This document shows positions 46,168 through 55,107 of a stretch of 55,107 nt of DNA, piece after piece. The stretch is taken from contig NZ_JAOSIQ010000001.1 of assembly GCF_030586845.1 (NCBI RefSeq), forward strand, positions 1 to 55,107. Direction: 5' to 3'. Positions within the stretch are counted from its first letter, which is position 1. Each line of letters begins with the position of its first letter. The position numbers and the translations under genes are program-made. The notes below the pieces were generated by a model, which saw only the letters and a list, made by a program, of their open reading frames with translations, did no database searches and was not told where the DNA came from. The stretch is from Candidatus Phytoplasma bonamiae (lineage in GTDB: Bacteria > Bacillota_I > Bacilli_A > Acholeplasmatales > Acholeplasmataceae).

Positions 46168-47853
46168 TTAATTTTCCACTAAAATCAAATAATAATGTAA
46201 ATGGTCGTTATTTATAATTTTATTGATTTCTAAATCATTATAATTCTTAGATAAAAATTTTTCCAAACCTATTAAAGAATAATGTTTTTCTAATTTTTGA
46301 TCATAAAAAATAGTAACTAATTGAGTTGTTTTTGTAATCATTCTTTTTAATAATGCGATAATTAAAATTTCTAAATCATTATGTTGTTGAAAAAAAATAG
46401 AATCTACAAAAGCTTTCAATTCTAAAGAAGAATTTTCTGATAAATTATAATTTGGATTAAATAAAATTTTACCTACTAAATTATTTTTAACATTATCAAT
46501 CATATTAGAAATATTTTCATTATAAGATAATGTTTCATCAAAAGAAACAAGAGCATTATAACCTTGAGCAATATTGCTAGTATTCATAACACTAATGTTA
46601 AATTTATCAAAACTTTTTGTAATTAAATCACTCTTAGCTAATATTTCTGGATCATTAGGTAATAAAATAACATTACAACATTCAACTTTATTTAAAATTG
46701 CTTTTAAATTATTCCAAAAAAAATCCCACATAAATTTTCTATTTTTAATAATAATATAATCTAATTTAAAATCTTTTTTAAAAATATTTAAAATTGTTTC
46801 ATTAGGAACAATAGATATTAAAATATAATTTTTTTGAAAAATTTGATTATTATAAGAATTCCGTTCTTTCAGAAAATTTTTATTTTGCTCTTTCATATTA
46901 TCAATTTTAGACTTAATTAAAAAGCCGTATTTTAATACATTTGTTAAAACCAATCCAGGTTTATTAGTATGAATATGTATTTTAAGCAAAGTATCATTAA
47001 CTATAGCTATTAAAGAATTGCCAAATTTAACCAATTTTTGACGTAATTGTGACAAATCCAATTCTTTTGGATTATATAAATTAACAACTAATTCTGTACA
47101 ATAACAATAAGGAATCTCTGAACATTTTATATCAGATATTTTATCAATATTATGATTCTCAAAAACCTCCGTTTCTTGAGAAATCATAAAATCTTTAGAA
47201 AAGTCTTTTAAAGAAATATTTGAATTTGAATCTTTAAAACACAACAACATACCTTCAAAAAAATAAATCAAGCCAGCTGCTCCGCTATCCACAACATTAG
47301 ATTCTTTTAAAATAGGTAATAATTCAGGAGTTTTAGCTAAAGATTTTTTAGCATATTTAATAATTTTACTCAATAATTCTTCAATATTGTTAAAATTTTT
47401 TTGATTATTCACAGCTTCAATAGAATCGCGCAATACCGTTAAAATAGTACCCTCTACAGGAGAAAATATAGAAGAATAAGCTTGTTGATAACCACTAAGT
47501 AATGATTGAATAAATTCTTTTATATTAATAAAATTTTTCTTTAATAGAATTAACTTATTAGAAAATCCAGTAAAAAATTGAGATAAAATAACACCTGAAT
47601 TACCTTTAGAATTCATAATTAAAGCATTAGCTAAAACGCGAGAAACTTCAATAATAGAATTTTCATTAAGAGAATAAATATGACGAATACCTTCAACCAT
47701 AGTCATATACATATTAGTTCCTGTGTCGCCATCAGGAACAGGAAAAACATTTAAATTATTTATTTTTTGACAATTTTTTTTTAAATTAATAGTACCATTA
47801 ATAACCATTTCTTTAAAAAGAAGACCATCTATTGTTTGTTCTGATATTGCCAT
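46168..47853 (-). CDS. fakA: DAK-domain protein, fatty acid kinase catalytic subunit FakA-like
   Basis: Phosphorylates FakB-bound fatty acids to acyl phosphates used by PlsY. The 561 residues start with a DhaL/DAK2 domain (1-200) whose Mg-ATP site is NVFPVPDGDTGTNM (35-48), with SNVVDSGAAGL further on. A middle domain with the zinc-binding-type YCYCTELV stretch and a C-terminal DegV-like domain follow. Length matches YloV/FakA. No FakB (DegV) gene is present here. AAAGGA precedes the ATG. Scavenging host fatty acids would suit an organism without its own fatty-acid synthesis, but this is inference. Confidence 0.88.
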   Translation of the reverse strand: MAISEQTIDGLLFKEMVINGTINLKKNCQKINNLNVFPVPDGDTGTNMYMTMVEGIRHIYSLNENSIIEVSRVLANALIMNSKGNSGVILSQFFTGFSNKLILLKKNFINIKEFIQSLLSGYQQAYSSIFSPVEGTILTVLRDSIEAVNNQKNFNNIEELLSKIIKYAKKSLAKTPELLPILKESNVVDSGAAGLIYFFEGMLLCFKDSNSNISLKDFSKDFMISQETEVFENHNIDKISDIKCSEIPYCYCTELVVNLYNPKELDLSQLRQKLVKFGNSLIAIVNDTLLKIHIHTNKPGLVLTNVLKYGFLIKSKIDNMKEQNKNFLKERNSYNNQIFQKNYILISIVPNETILNIFKKDFKLDYIIIKNRKFMWDFFWNNLKAILNKVECCNVILLPNDPEILAKSDLITKSFDKFNISVMNTSNIAQGYNALVSFDETLSYNENISNMIDNVKNNLVGKILFNPNYNLSENSSLELKAFVDSIFFQQHNDLEILIIALLKRMITKTTQLVTIFYDQKLEKHYSLIGLEKFLSKNYNDLEINKIINNDHLHYYLILVEN

Positions 47854-48602
47854 TATTCAAAATCCTTTTTCTTTAACCTGATGAAAAAATAAAAATTAGA
47901 TCTTTTTATTTATAAAAAAATAATTATTTTTTTATAAAAAATTAAAATTGACTTCAATAAATATTCTTATTTATGATTAAATTACCAATTTCACATACTA
48001 ATTATTATTTTATCCAATTGAAATTCAAAAATTCTCATTATCAATCAACTTTTTTAATTTATATTAAGTATAAAATAACAATAAATATCATTATTTTTTT
48101 ATAAATTAAATAATTTTTTTCATCAATTAACTTAAACTTAATATAATAACATTTTCTAAAAAATAAATTTAAATATTTAAAATTTTATTCCTTAAGAAAT
48201 TAAAAATTTAAATTTAGAAGTTTATATTTTTAAAACAATTATAAAAAAACAATAACAGTAATATATTACAATAAATATATTTTTTTGTCTAAAAAATTCT
48301 AAAATATAACTTTCCATTTAATAAGAAATAAATTAATTTTCAATAATATAACTGAAACAAATTTGAGAAAATAATATAAAATTACTAATATTAGCTTAAA
48401 TAATTATTTTATTAAAATAAAAAAATATTATATTTAAAAATTTCATATAATTTTCAATAATATAATTATCATAAACCAATAAATTTAAACACTTTAATTA
48501 TGAAATAAAAATAAATTTGTTAAAAACCGACAACTAAAATGATGTAAACAATAATATAAATATAATCATTTAAAAAATAATTTTGAAAAGCGAGTTAACG
48601 CA
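47854..48602. other. 749-bp AT-rich divergent gap
   Basis: Nearly pure A/T between fakA (minus) and the recombinase (plus). No ORF with a ribosome-binding site, no tRNA, no clear hairpin and no recognisable dnaA boxes. The length is notable for such a compact genome. Promoters for both genes should lie here, but -10-like words are too common to choose one. Confidence 0.5.
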
Positions 48603-49565
48603 ATGGATTTAAAATTAATCAAAGATTTTCAAACATTTTTAAAAATTGAACGAAACTATTCATTATCAACAATAGTTAATTATACTTCTGACTTAAAAGA
48701 ATTTATATTACTTTGTAATCGAAACAAAATAGATTTCAATATTAATGAATTAAAAAATGACAATTTATCTCGTCTCTTTTTAATCCATTTAACTTCTAAA
48801 AAAAATAAAAATACAACTATTAAAAGAAAAATTTCTGCTTTAAAAACTTTTTATAACTTTTTAAAAGATAAACACAACGTTCAAAATAACATATTTAAAT
48901 CTTTGCCTAATATCAAAACAAATCACAAAATACCTAAAATTATTGAACCCTATCATATAAAAAAATTACTACATTCTATAAATATAAACCATAGTATTAC
49001 AAATTATCGCAATTATTTAATAATAGACTTGCTTTATAGCTGCGGATTAAGAGTAAAAGAATTAGTTGATTTAACTATTAATAATATAAATTTTTTAAAT
49101 AATCAAATATTAGTTAATGGTAAAGGTTCCAAAGATAGATACATACCTTTGCATAGAAAACTTGCTGATATGTTAAAAAGCTATATAGAACATGTAAGAC
49201 CTAAATTTATTAATAATAAAAAGAAAAAACAAATATTCTTCTTAATTACTAATCAACATGGCAATAAGATAACTACTAGAGGCATCAGCTTTATCATTCA
49301 AAAAATCTACTCAAAAAATAAATACAAAGGGAAAATATCACCACATATGTTTAGACATGCTTTTGCTACTGTTTTGCTAAAAAATGGAGCAGATTTAAGA
49401 ATAGTGCAAGAATTATTAGGGCATAATCATTTAAAGACAACTCAAATTTATACTTATATATCTGATAATGAATTGCACAAAAAATTTTTTTATTATAATA
49501 ATATAATAAATAAGCATAATAAAGAAAATAAAAGAATAATATTTATAAAAGAAAGAGAAAAATAA
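48603..49565 (+). CDS. tyrosine recombinase of the XerC/XerD type
   Basis: Site-specific recombinase, 320 residues, probably resolving chromosome dimers or acting on mobile DNA. The N-terminal SAM-like domain (1-95) is followed by the catalytic domain with Arg150 (SCGLRVKEL), Lys174 in NGKGSKDR, His248/Arg251 in HMFR, His274 in LGHNH, and the nucleophile Tyr283 in QIYTY. All catalytic residues are intact. The C-terminal tail is 25-30 residues longer than usual and rich in Lys. No Shine-Dalgarno better than GAG is seen. It ends 5 bp before dut. Whether it is the chromosomal Xer or a mobile integrase is not clear. Confidence 0.9.
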   Translation: MDLKLIKDFQTFLKIERNYSLSTIVNYTSDLKEFILLCNRNKIDFNINELKNDNLSRLFLIHLTSKKNKNTTIKRKISALKTFYNFLKDKHNVQNNIFKSLPNIKTNHKIPKIIEPYHIKKLLHSININHSITNYRNYLIIDLLYSCGLRVKELVDLTINNINFLNNQILVNGKGSKDRYIPLHRKLADMLKSYIEHVRPKFINNKKKKQIFFLITNQHGNKITTRGISFIIQKIYSKNKYKGKISPHMFRHAFATVLLKNGADLRIVQELLGHNHLKTTQIYTYISDNELHKKFFYYNNIINKHNKENKRIIFIKEREK

Positions 49566-49570
49566 CAAAA

Positions 49571-50026
49571 ATGTCAAATGAAAGTTTTTTTGAAATAGTA
49601 AGTTATTACAAAAAAAACAATATTCAAATACCGAAAAGACAAACTAAATATAGTGCAGGATATGATTTAGCAGCCGCTATAGAAACAAAAATTTTACCAC
49701 AAGAATTAGCAATAATACCAACAGGATTAAAAGTATTTTTGCCTTCCAATCAAGTTTTACTAATTTATTCTAGATCATCTTTATTTATAAAAAAAAAATT
49801 AATGTTAACAAATAATGTAGGAGTAATAGATAGCGATTATTATAATAATTCCGAAAACGAAGGGCATATCCTAATATCATTATACAATTTTTCTAATCAA
49901 ACGGTTGTTATCGATAAAAACGAAAGGATCGCCCAAGGAATATTTCAAAATTTTTTACTTACTAAAAATGATAATAATGAAAATAAAATTCGAAAAAATG
50001 GCTTTGGTAGTACTAAAAAAATTTAA
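49571..50026 (+). CDS. dut: dUTP pyrophosphatase
   Basis: Hydrolyses dUTP to dUMP to keep uracil out of DNA. The 151-residue trimeric enzyme has all five motifs: AGYDL (29-33), a SRSSL segment (about 66-70), NVGVIDSDYYNN (about 80-91) in place of GVIDSDYRG, NERIAQGIF (about 120-128), and NGFGSTK (C-terminal). Motif 3 carries a short insert and replaces Arg-Gly by Tyr-Asn. The ATG is 5 bp after the recombinase stop, so the two are probably cotranscribed. It is likely functional. Confidence 0.92.
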   Translation: MSNESFFEIVSYYKKNNIQIPKRQTKYSAGYDLAAAIETKILPQELAIIPTGLKVFLPSNQVLLIYSRSSLFIKKKLMLTNNVGVIDSDYYNNSENEGHILISLYNFSNQTVVIDKNERIAQGIFQNFLLTKNDNNENKIRKNGFGSTKKI

Positions 50027-50034
50027 TCAAATAA

Positions 50035-50063
50035 TTGTCAAAAAATATAAAATATGTTAAAAT
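50035..50063 (+). promoter_or_regulatory. predicted promoter of rpsB
   Basis: TTGTCA (50035-50040) and TAAAAT (50058-50063) with a 17-bp spacer, 133 nt before the rpsB ATG. This is the best sigma-70-type promoter in the window. The leader after it contains a small GC-bearing patch (50083-50126) with AGGG and CCCT that could form a short stem. Confidence 0.65.
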
Positions 50064-50195
50064 GTTAAGGTTAATAAAAAATACGATTGGAAATTAGGGA
50101 CCAAAACCAAATAAAAATAATACCCTTTTAATGTAAAATTTTAATAAAATTAAAAAACTTCAAAGTGAAAAAAGGAGTCACACAAAACAAATAAT

Positions 50196-50954
50196 ATGGG
50201 TAGTGTAACAAATATTAAACAATTATTAGAAGCCGGAATACATTTTGGACATTCAGCAAAAAAAACACATTATAAAGCTAAAAAATATCTTTTTTGCTTA
50301 AAAAATGATGGAATTCCTACAGTAAGAAATAAAATTCATATCATAAATTTAAAAAAAACTGTAGAGCATATCGATATTGCTTATAAAAAAATTGTAGAAA
50401 TAGTTTCTTCGGGAGGAAAAATTCTTTTTCTAGGAACTAAAAAACAAATACAAGATATTATAAAAACAGAAGCTCAAAGATCAAAACAATATTATATTAA
50501 TCAACGTTGGTTAGGAGGAATTTTTACTAATTTTAGTACTATCACCCAAAGAATTAACTATTTAATAAACCTCTATAAAGAAGAAGAAGAAGGTTTATGG
50601 AATCATTTAACTAAAAAAGAAGTAGCAAAATTAACTCAAAAAAGAAATAAATTAGAGAAAATTTTAGGTGGTATTAAAAATATGACCAAACTACCTCAAG
50701 CTATTATTATTATAGATACACAAAAAGATTCTATAGCTATTGCAGAAGCAAGAAAATTAAATATTACTATTTTCGGCATTATAGATAGCAATTGTGATCC
50801 AGATTTAGTAGATTATGTTATTCCCGCTAATAATGATGCTATCAAAGGAGTTAAATTAATAACTTCTATTTTAGCTAATGCTGCTTTGGAAGGTATGAAA
50901 TCCAATGATAAAACAAATGAATCGGAAAAAAATATTTCTAACAAAGAAAAATAA
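50196..50954 (+). CDS. rpsB: 30S ribosomal protein S2
   Basis: Structural protein of the 30S subunit, 252 residues. The family motif IKQLLEAGIHFGHSAKK is near the N terminus (about 7-23), followed by FLGTKKQ, NQRWLGGIFTNF (about 104-115) and the C-terminal DSNCDPDLVDYVIPANNDA block (about 206-224). Length is normal. AAAGGAG lies about 19 nt upstream, rather far. It is the first gene of the rpsB-tsf-pyrH-frr-cdsA cluster. Confidence 0.97.
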   Translation: MGSVTNIKQLLEAGIHFGHSAKKTHYKAKKYLFCLKNDGIPTVRNKIHIINLKKTVEHIDIAYKKIVEIVSSGGKILFLGTKKQIQDIIKTEAQRSKQYYINQRWLGGIFTNFSTITQRINYLINLYKEEEEGLWNHLTKKEVAKLTQKRNKLEKILGGIKNMTKLPQAIIIIDTQKDSIAIAEARKLNITIFGIIDSNCDPDLVDYVIPANNDAIKGVKLITSILANAALEGMKSNDKTNESEKNISNKEK

Positions 50955-51078
50955 TTTTATAAATTTATAAAATAATATTCTTAAAATTCATGTGAAAAAA
51001 CAAAAAATCAAATTTTTTTCAAATTTTTTAAAAATTTATAATATAGAAAAAATTAAATAAAAGAGTTTAATTAAAAAT

Positions 51079-51771
51079 ATGGAACCTGAAATAATAGAAA
51101 AAGTTAAAAAATTAAGAGAAATTACTAATTTTGGTATATCAGATTGCGCAAAAGCTTTAACAAAAACTCAAGGAAATATAGAAAAAGCTATTGAATTATT
51201 AAATCAAGAAAAATATATAGAATATCCGGAAACTTTTGAAGAAAATTTGACAGAAGGCGCAACTCATGTAGCTTTTAACAAAAACAAAGCTGTACTTTTC
51301 GAAATAAACATAAAAACAGATTTTGCAGCCAAAAATATAAAATTTATAGAATTAATACAAAACATAGAAGAAATTTTGTTAAAAGCTCCTAATAATTTTG
51401 AAAAATTAAATGATTTCTTAAATTATAATTATCAAGGAAAAACAGTAAAACAAATAATAAGTCAAAAAATGACTATTTTTCAAGAAAAAATCAGATTAAA
51501 ACGCATACAAGTTATTTATAAACAAAACGAAGAAAGTTTTGGCTATTATATACATCAAAATGGAAAAATTTCCACCTTAATACATATAACTAAACCATGT
51601 CAAATTGTTGAAAAACATTTACCTATTCACATTACAGAATCAAACCCTCAATCTAAAGATATTTTACTGCAACAAAATATGTATAATAATTCTAAAATTA
51701 AAGTTCAAGAATATTTAAAAACACATAAGACAGATATTATTACGTTTTATCGTTTCGCTTTAAATGATTAA
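51079..51771 (+). CDS. tsf: elongation factor Ts
   Basis: Nucleotide exchange factor for EF-Tu. At 230 residues it is shorter than the usual 280-300. The UBA-like N-terminal domain (KVKKLREITNFGISDCAKAL, about 7-26) and the KTDFAAKN motif (about 78-85) that contacts EF-Tu are present. The core's second subdomain appears trimmed, as in some other reduced genomes. AAGAGTTTAA is the only ribosome-binding-site-like word. It follows rpsB by 124 bp. Confidence 0.93.
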   Translation: MEPEIIEKVKKLREITNFGISDCAKALTKTQGNIEKAIELLNQEKYIEYPETFEENLTEGATHVAFNKNKAVLFEINIKTDFAAKNIKFIELIQNIEEILLKAPNNFEKLNDFLNYNYQGKTVKQIISQKMTIFQEKIRLKRIQVIYKQNEESFGYYIHQNGKISTLIHITKPCQIVEKHLPIHITESNPQSKDILLQQNMYNNSKIKVQEYLKTHKTDIITFYRFALND

Positions 51772-51933
51772 AAAAATATATCTTTAAATATAATTTATTT
51801 TAATAAAAAAAATATTCAATAAATTAGGATTATTTTAATCAAAAATATTAAATAATGAATTAAAAATTTTAAAATATTAAAAAAATTTATTAATTTACAA
51901 AAATATATAATTTTAGTCAAACGGGAGATATTA

Positions 51934-52656
51934 ATGTTAGGCAAGATTCTTTTAAAATTAAGTGGAGAAGCATTAAAAGGGGAAAAAGTAACTATTGATC
52001 CACACAAAGTAAAAGAAATTGCTAAGGAAATTAAAGAAATTAAAGATTTAGGCGTACAAATTGTTATAATTATTGGAGCGGGTAATATTTGGCGAGGAAT
52101 TACTGGACAAACTCTTGGAATGAAAAGAGATCAATCAGATTATATGGGAATGTTAGGAACTATCGTAAATGCTTTAGCTTTACAAGATGCTTTAGAAAAT
52201 TTGAACGTTGAAACTCGTGTAATGACATCTTTTCAGGTACTTGCGGTAGCTGAACCTTATATCAAAAAAAGAGCCGATCATCATTTAAACAAAAAACGTG
52301 TTATCATTTTGAGTGGAGGTATTGGAGTACCTTTTTTTTCTACAGACACCGCAGCCGCTCTAAGAGCTGCTGAATTAAGTATTAACATAATTTTAATGGC
52401 CAAAAATAATGTGAAGGGCGTATATAATTCTGATCCCAAACACAATCAAAAAGCGATTTTTTTAGAAAAAATAGAACATAAAGAAATTATATCAAAAAGA
52501 TTAAATGTTATGGATATCACCGCTGTTTCTTTATGTTGGGAAAATCAAATAGATATTATAGTTTTTGATATGAATCAAAAAGGTAATATTAAAAAAGTAA
52601 TTTTAGAAGAAAAAATAGGAACATTAATCACTTCTAAAACTTCTAAGGAGAATTAA
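51934..52656 (+). CDS. pyrH: uridylate kinase
   Basis: Phosphorylates UMP to UDP; hexameric, 240 residues. Motifs: LLKLSGEAL (6-14), IIGAGNIWRG (about 47-56), SDYMGMLGTIVNALALQDAL (about 69-88), the acceptor-site ILSGGIG segment, and the YNSDPKHNQKA block. All are intact. GGGAGA precedes the ATG. It ends 1 bp before frr, which is likely translationally coupled. Confidence 0.97.
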   Translation: MLGKILLKLSGEALKGEKVTIDPHKVKEIAKEIKEIKDLGVQIVIIIGAGNIWRGITGQTLGMKRDQSDYMGMLGTIVNALALQDALENLNVETRVMTSFQVLAVAEPYIKKRADHHLNKKRVIILSGGIGVPFFSTDTAAALRAAELSINIILMAKNNVKGVYNSDPKHNQKAIFLEKIEHKEIISKRLNVMDITAVSLCWENQIDIIVFDMNQKGNIKKVILEEKIGTLITSKTSKEN

Positions 52657-52657
52657 A

Positions 52658-53221
52658 ATGCAAGATTATAATAATCAAATAGAAATTATACTAAATGAAA
52701 TGAATGAAAAAATGCAATCTCAAATTAAAATCATGACCGACAAATTCAAATATATAAGAACTGGAATAGCTAATCCGCAAATATTAGATCAAGTATATAT
52801 CAATTATTATAACCAAATGCAACCTTTAAGACATTTTAGTTCTATTTATGTGTCTGAAGGTAATCAATTACATATAAAACCATTTGATAATACTTTAACA
52901 GAAAGTATTAAAACAGCTATTTTAAAATTAAACATAGGTATTCATCCGAAGACTGAAAACAATATTATTAAATTAATTTTTCCCAAACCTTCTGAAGAAC
53001 AACGTATTCAATTAACTCAAAAAATCAAAAAAAATTCAGAGGAAGCCAAAATCATTATTAGAAATATTAGAAGACAAAGTAAAGACAAAATTAAAAAAAT
53101 AAAACTTAACCAAGACTTAGAAACGCAAACATTTAAACAATTACAAACAATTCATGATAAATTTATCAAATCTATAGACGAATTGACTAATCAAAAAAAT
53201 AAAGAATTATTAAAGTATTAA
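52658..53221 (+). CDS. frr: ribosome recycling factor
   Basis: Splits post-termination ribosomes with EF-G. The 187 residues fold as a three-helix bundle plus a small domain. Family features: a KFKYIRTGIANPQILDQVYI segment (about 29-48, normally RTGRA-type), the short beta domain (about 50-105), and a basic C-terminal helical arm with IIRNIRRQSKDKIKK (about 131-145). AAGGAG in the end of pyrH serves as ribosome-binding site. Confidence 0.95.
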   Translation: MQDYNNQIEIILNEMNEKMQSQIKIMTDKFKYIRTGIANPQILDQVYINYYNQMQPLRHFSSIYVSEGNQLHIKPFDNTLTESIKTAILKLNIGIHPKTENNIIKLIFPKPSEEQRIQLTQKIKKNSEEAKIIIRNIRRQSKDKIKKIKLNQDLETQTFKQLQTIHDKFIKSIDELTNQKNKELLKY

Positions 53222-53245
53222 TAAATATTTATAAATCTAATTTAT

Positions 53246-54409
53246 ATGAAAATTAATAAAAAAAAAATATATATAGGGATTAATATGCTCTTAATAACCT
53301 TTATATGGTTAAGCATTTTAACATATATAGACAAACAACGCAATACTAATATTTTATTTTATAATTGTGTTTTACTACTTATAACTTTTATATATTCATC
53401 TTTTCGAGAAGTCATTCAACAGTTGAAAATCCAAAAAACTTCAACAAACGCAATAATATCTCATAATCAAAATAAACCAAATTTTTTGAATATATTATCT
53501 TTTTATATATTTAATGCTGCTTATGGTTTTTATTTAATAAAAATAATTTTAAACTATTTATACAATAATCAAATTATTAAAATAAAAAATAATTATATCT
53601 TGCATACCTATATAAAAAAATTTTTTTTATTAGAAAAAACAAATGTAATAAATAATAATTCAATCATATTATTTATATTTTTAACAATTATTTTCGTTTT
53701 ATATATTTATTTTATAAGTAAAAAAAATTTAAAAATAAACCAATTAAGTTTCATATTTCAACACCTCATCATAATACAAGGATTATTATATTATTTTATA
53801 TTTAATAATAACCGGACTGTTATGATAACTATATTTTTATACATTATTGCTTTATTATATAATTTTATTTCAACACGAAATAATAAAAACTTTTATAACA
53901 AATTATTTCAACATATAGCTATTTTTATATATATTTTATTAGGTGTTATTTCTATATTTAGTTTATTTTTAATTAAACAAAAAATAATATTATATTTATT
54001 TACTATTTCTATTTCAAGCGATATTTTTGCATTTTTAGGAGGTTATTTTTGGGGTAAAAACCTTTTATGTCCTTCGATTAGCCCAAAAAAAACTAAAGAA
54101 GGATTTTGTTTTGGAATATTATGTACTATTATAATTATCAACATTATTTTTGATAATCCAAAAAAAACATCATTTTATATTATTTTCTTTATATTAACCA
54201 TAATAAATAGTATAATAGCCCAAATAGGAGATCTTATAGTTTCAAAATTTAAAAGAAATTTAAAAATTAAAGATTTTGGCAAAATAATTCCAGAACATGG
54301 AGGTTTATTAGATCGTTTTGATTCAATTTTATTCTTATCTCTTTTTACAATTTTAATAATAATTAATCCATTTTCGCAAATAATTCATCAATTATTATTA
54401 ATAATTTAA
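53246..54409 (+). CDS. cdsA: phosphatidate cytidylyltransferase
   Basis: Makes CDP-diacylglycerol from phosphatidate and CTP at the membrane, the branch point of phospholipid synthesis. The 387-residue protein has about eight to nine hydrophobic helices. The family signature is complete near the C terminus: SKFKRNLKIKDFGKIIPEHG followed by GLLDRFDS (about 332-359). It is longer than E. coli CdsA because of an extended N-terminal half. It closes the rpsB cluster; uppS, which usually lies between frr and cdsA, is missing, as expected in a wall-less cell. Confidence 0.93.
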   Translation: MKINKKKIYIGINMLLITFIWLSILTYIDKQRNTNILFYNCVLLLITFIYSSFREVIQQLKIQKTSTNAIISHNQNKPNFLNILSFYIFNAAYGFYLIKIILNYLYNNQIIKIKNNYILHTYIKKFFLLEKTNVINNNSIILFIFLTIIFVLYIYFISKKNLKINQLSFIFQHLIIIQGLLYYFIFNNNRTVMITIFLYIIALLYNFISTRNNKNFYNKLFQHIAIFIYILLGVISIFSLFLIKQKIILYLFTISISSDIFAFLGGYFWGKNLLCPSISPKKTKEGFCFGILCTIIIINIIFDNPKKTSFYIIFFILTIINSIIAQIGDLIVSKFKRNLKIKDFGKIIPEHGGLLDRFDSILFLSLFTILIIINPFSQIIHQLLLII

Positions 54410-54975
54410 AAACACAATAATTTTTATAAAATTAAATAATTTCAATTTATTAATAATTTTTTTATACAAGTTAATATAAAATAATACAAAAAATAATTAA
54501 TATTTTGAAAAAATCTTTATTTAAATAATTCATTCACAATTTGGAAAAAATTTTAAAATTTATTGTTTCTAAAAAAATTTAAATAAATATTTTTAAAATA
54601 ACCAAAATTTATATTTAATTATAAATTATTTTAAAAACCAAAAAAATTTAATGTATTAATAACGTATTTTTAAAATTTTTGATTTTTTTAGTAAACTATA
54701 AGAAATTAATTAAATTAAACATTAAAAATTAAATTTAAATAAGAATAAATTATTTAAATTTTAATAAACAAATTTATATTTTAGTTATTATCTCTATGTA
54801 TAAACAAACCTACTATTCTAAACCGGAAAAACAAGTGTACTAGCATCCAGTTCTTTGATATCTTAATTCTAAATATTGAAACTATTTAAAATTTTAAAAA
54901 TAATTATATAGATTTTGAATTTTTGGTTGGGTTATCAAAAATATACGGATAGATTATTGGCGTTTCCTTGATAAG
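54410..54975. other. AT-rich gap after cdsA
   Basis: No gene, tRNA or terminator hairpin is evident. A somewhat GC-richer patch at 54800-54855 might be 3' flank of the adjoining intron or a relic; I cannot assign it. Confidence 0.4.
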
Positions 54976-54979
54976 ATTT

Positions 54980-55107
54980 GTTTTCATCAACTATTACCAA
55001 CAGCCCCCGTCCAAACGGTGCGAGCAAGTTTCCCAGCACACCGCTTTCCATAATTTATCCCTGTTCCGGGTTTAACTTCGTGTCACCACTGGTTAAATGT
55101 TTATTCT
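54980..55107 (-). mobile_element. 3' end of a group II intron (domains IV-VI, partial)
   Basis: On the minus strand 55013-55046 forms a 34-nt domain V. It has the AGC catalytic triad at its positions 2-4, a GAAA tetraloop exactly at positions 15-18, a two-nt bulge near positions 24-25 and a mostly paired stem. A domain-VI-like segment follows (about 54985-55010, with GCTGTT pairing to AATAGT). Upstream of domain V, 55047-55107 looks like the end of domain IV. The intron-encoded reverse transcriptase and 5' domains should lie beyond the right edge. Domain V here keeps its catalytic features, unlike the relic at 29 kb. The exact 3' splice site is not located. Confidence 0.75.

Noticed and set aside
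46574-46759. 61-codon plus-strand frame inside fakA
   Set aside because: It is the antisense shadow of an intact gene.
47854-48602. Replication origin
   Set aside because: Although long and AT-rich, it has no DnaA-box cluster and no dnaA/dnaN neighbour.
51816-52007. 63-codon minus-strand frame over the pyrH start
   Set aside because: It overlaps the pyrH N terminus and its ribosome-binding site; composition is that of random AT-rich DNA.
54860-54990. Start of an intron-encoded protein after the right-end hairpin, beginning at an ATG on the minus strand
   Set aside because: The frame stops after about 28 codons and has no reverse-transcriptase motif. The hairpin is domain V, so the protein gene should be on its other side, beyond the window.
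1-55107. CRISPR array or insertion-sequence transposase
   Set aside because: No regularly spaced repeats and no transposase-like frame were seen in any intergenic region.

Overview
The window looks like chromosomal DNA of a phytoplasma ('Candidatus Phytoplasma', wall-less plant pathogens of the Mollicutes). The signs are very low GC, AT-only gaps between genes, UGA used as a real stop (pheS ends in TGA, unlike Mycoplasma), a spermidine/putrescine ABC transporter, a 2-hydroxycarboxylate (malate-type) carrier, pyruvate kinase next to a pyruvate dehydrogenase operon, and a P-type ATPase resembling animal Na+/K+ pumps. No cell-wall genes are seen: the rpsB-tsf-pyrH-frr-cdsA cluster lacks uppS. 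I cannot name the species. The presence of pyk argues against lineages that have lost lower glycolysis.

Layout. 1-8.1 kb, minus strand: pth, cation P-type ATPase, alpha/beta hydrolase, valS, engB. 8.5-15 kb, plus strand: pheS-pheT, rsgA, lepA. 15-19.2 kb, plus strand: potA-potB-potC-potD. 19.2-28.7 kb, minus strand: a YqaJ/lambda-exonuclease-like nuclease, tatD, lpd, a split E2 (catalytic gene and separate lipoyl gene), pdhB, pdhA, pyk and a YitT-like membrane protein. 28.7-30.3 kb: no intact gene, but a perfect terminator hairpin and a decayed group II intron. 30.3-36.8 kb: an SF2 helicase (plus) converging on a two-gene JetC/MksB-JetB/MksE unit (minus), then a Cof-type phosphatase. 37.4-42.3 kb: malate-type carrier, plsY and a degenerate priA. 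42.4-47.9 kb, minus strand: rbfA, infB, nusA, tRNA-Leu(GAG), fakA-like. 48.6-54.4 kb, plus strand: tyrosine recombinase, dut, rpsB, tsf, pyrH, frr, cdsA. At the right end, domain V of a group II intron lies on the minus strand, and most of that intron must be beyond the window.

How it fits together. The carrier, pyruvate kinase and PDH complex form a route from imported C4 acids and PEP through pyruvate to acetyl-CoA. PlsY, CdsA and the FakA-like protein serve phospholipid synthesis. The rest is mostly translation and ribosome maturation.

The unusual points are: (1) a Wadjet/MksBEF-type condensin pair without its kleisin or nuclease; (2) a PriA whose zinc cysteines survive but whose ATPase motifs have decayed; (3) a pyruvate dehydrogenase E2 divided into a free lipoyl protein and a catalytic core, with no peripheral-subunit-binding domain; (4) a PheRS beta subunit with an eroded editing site; (5) a PotD that seems anchored by a membrane helix at each end; and (6) two group II intron 3' ends, one decayed and one with a catalytically plausible domain V.
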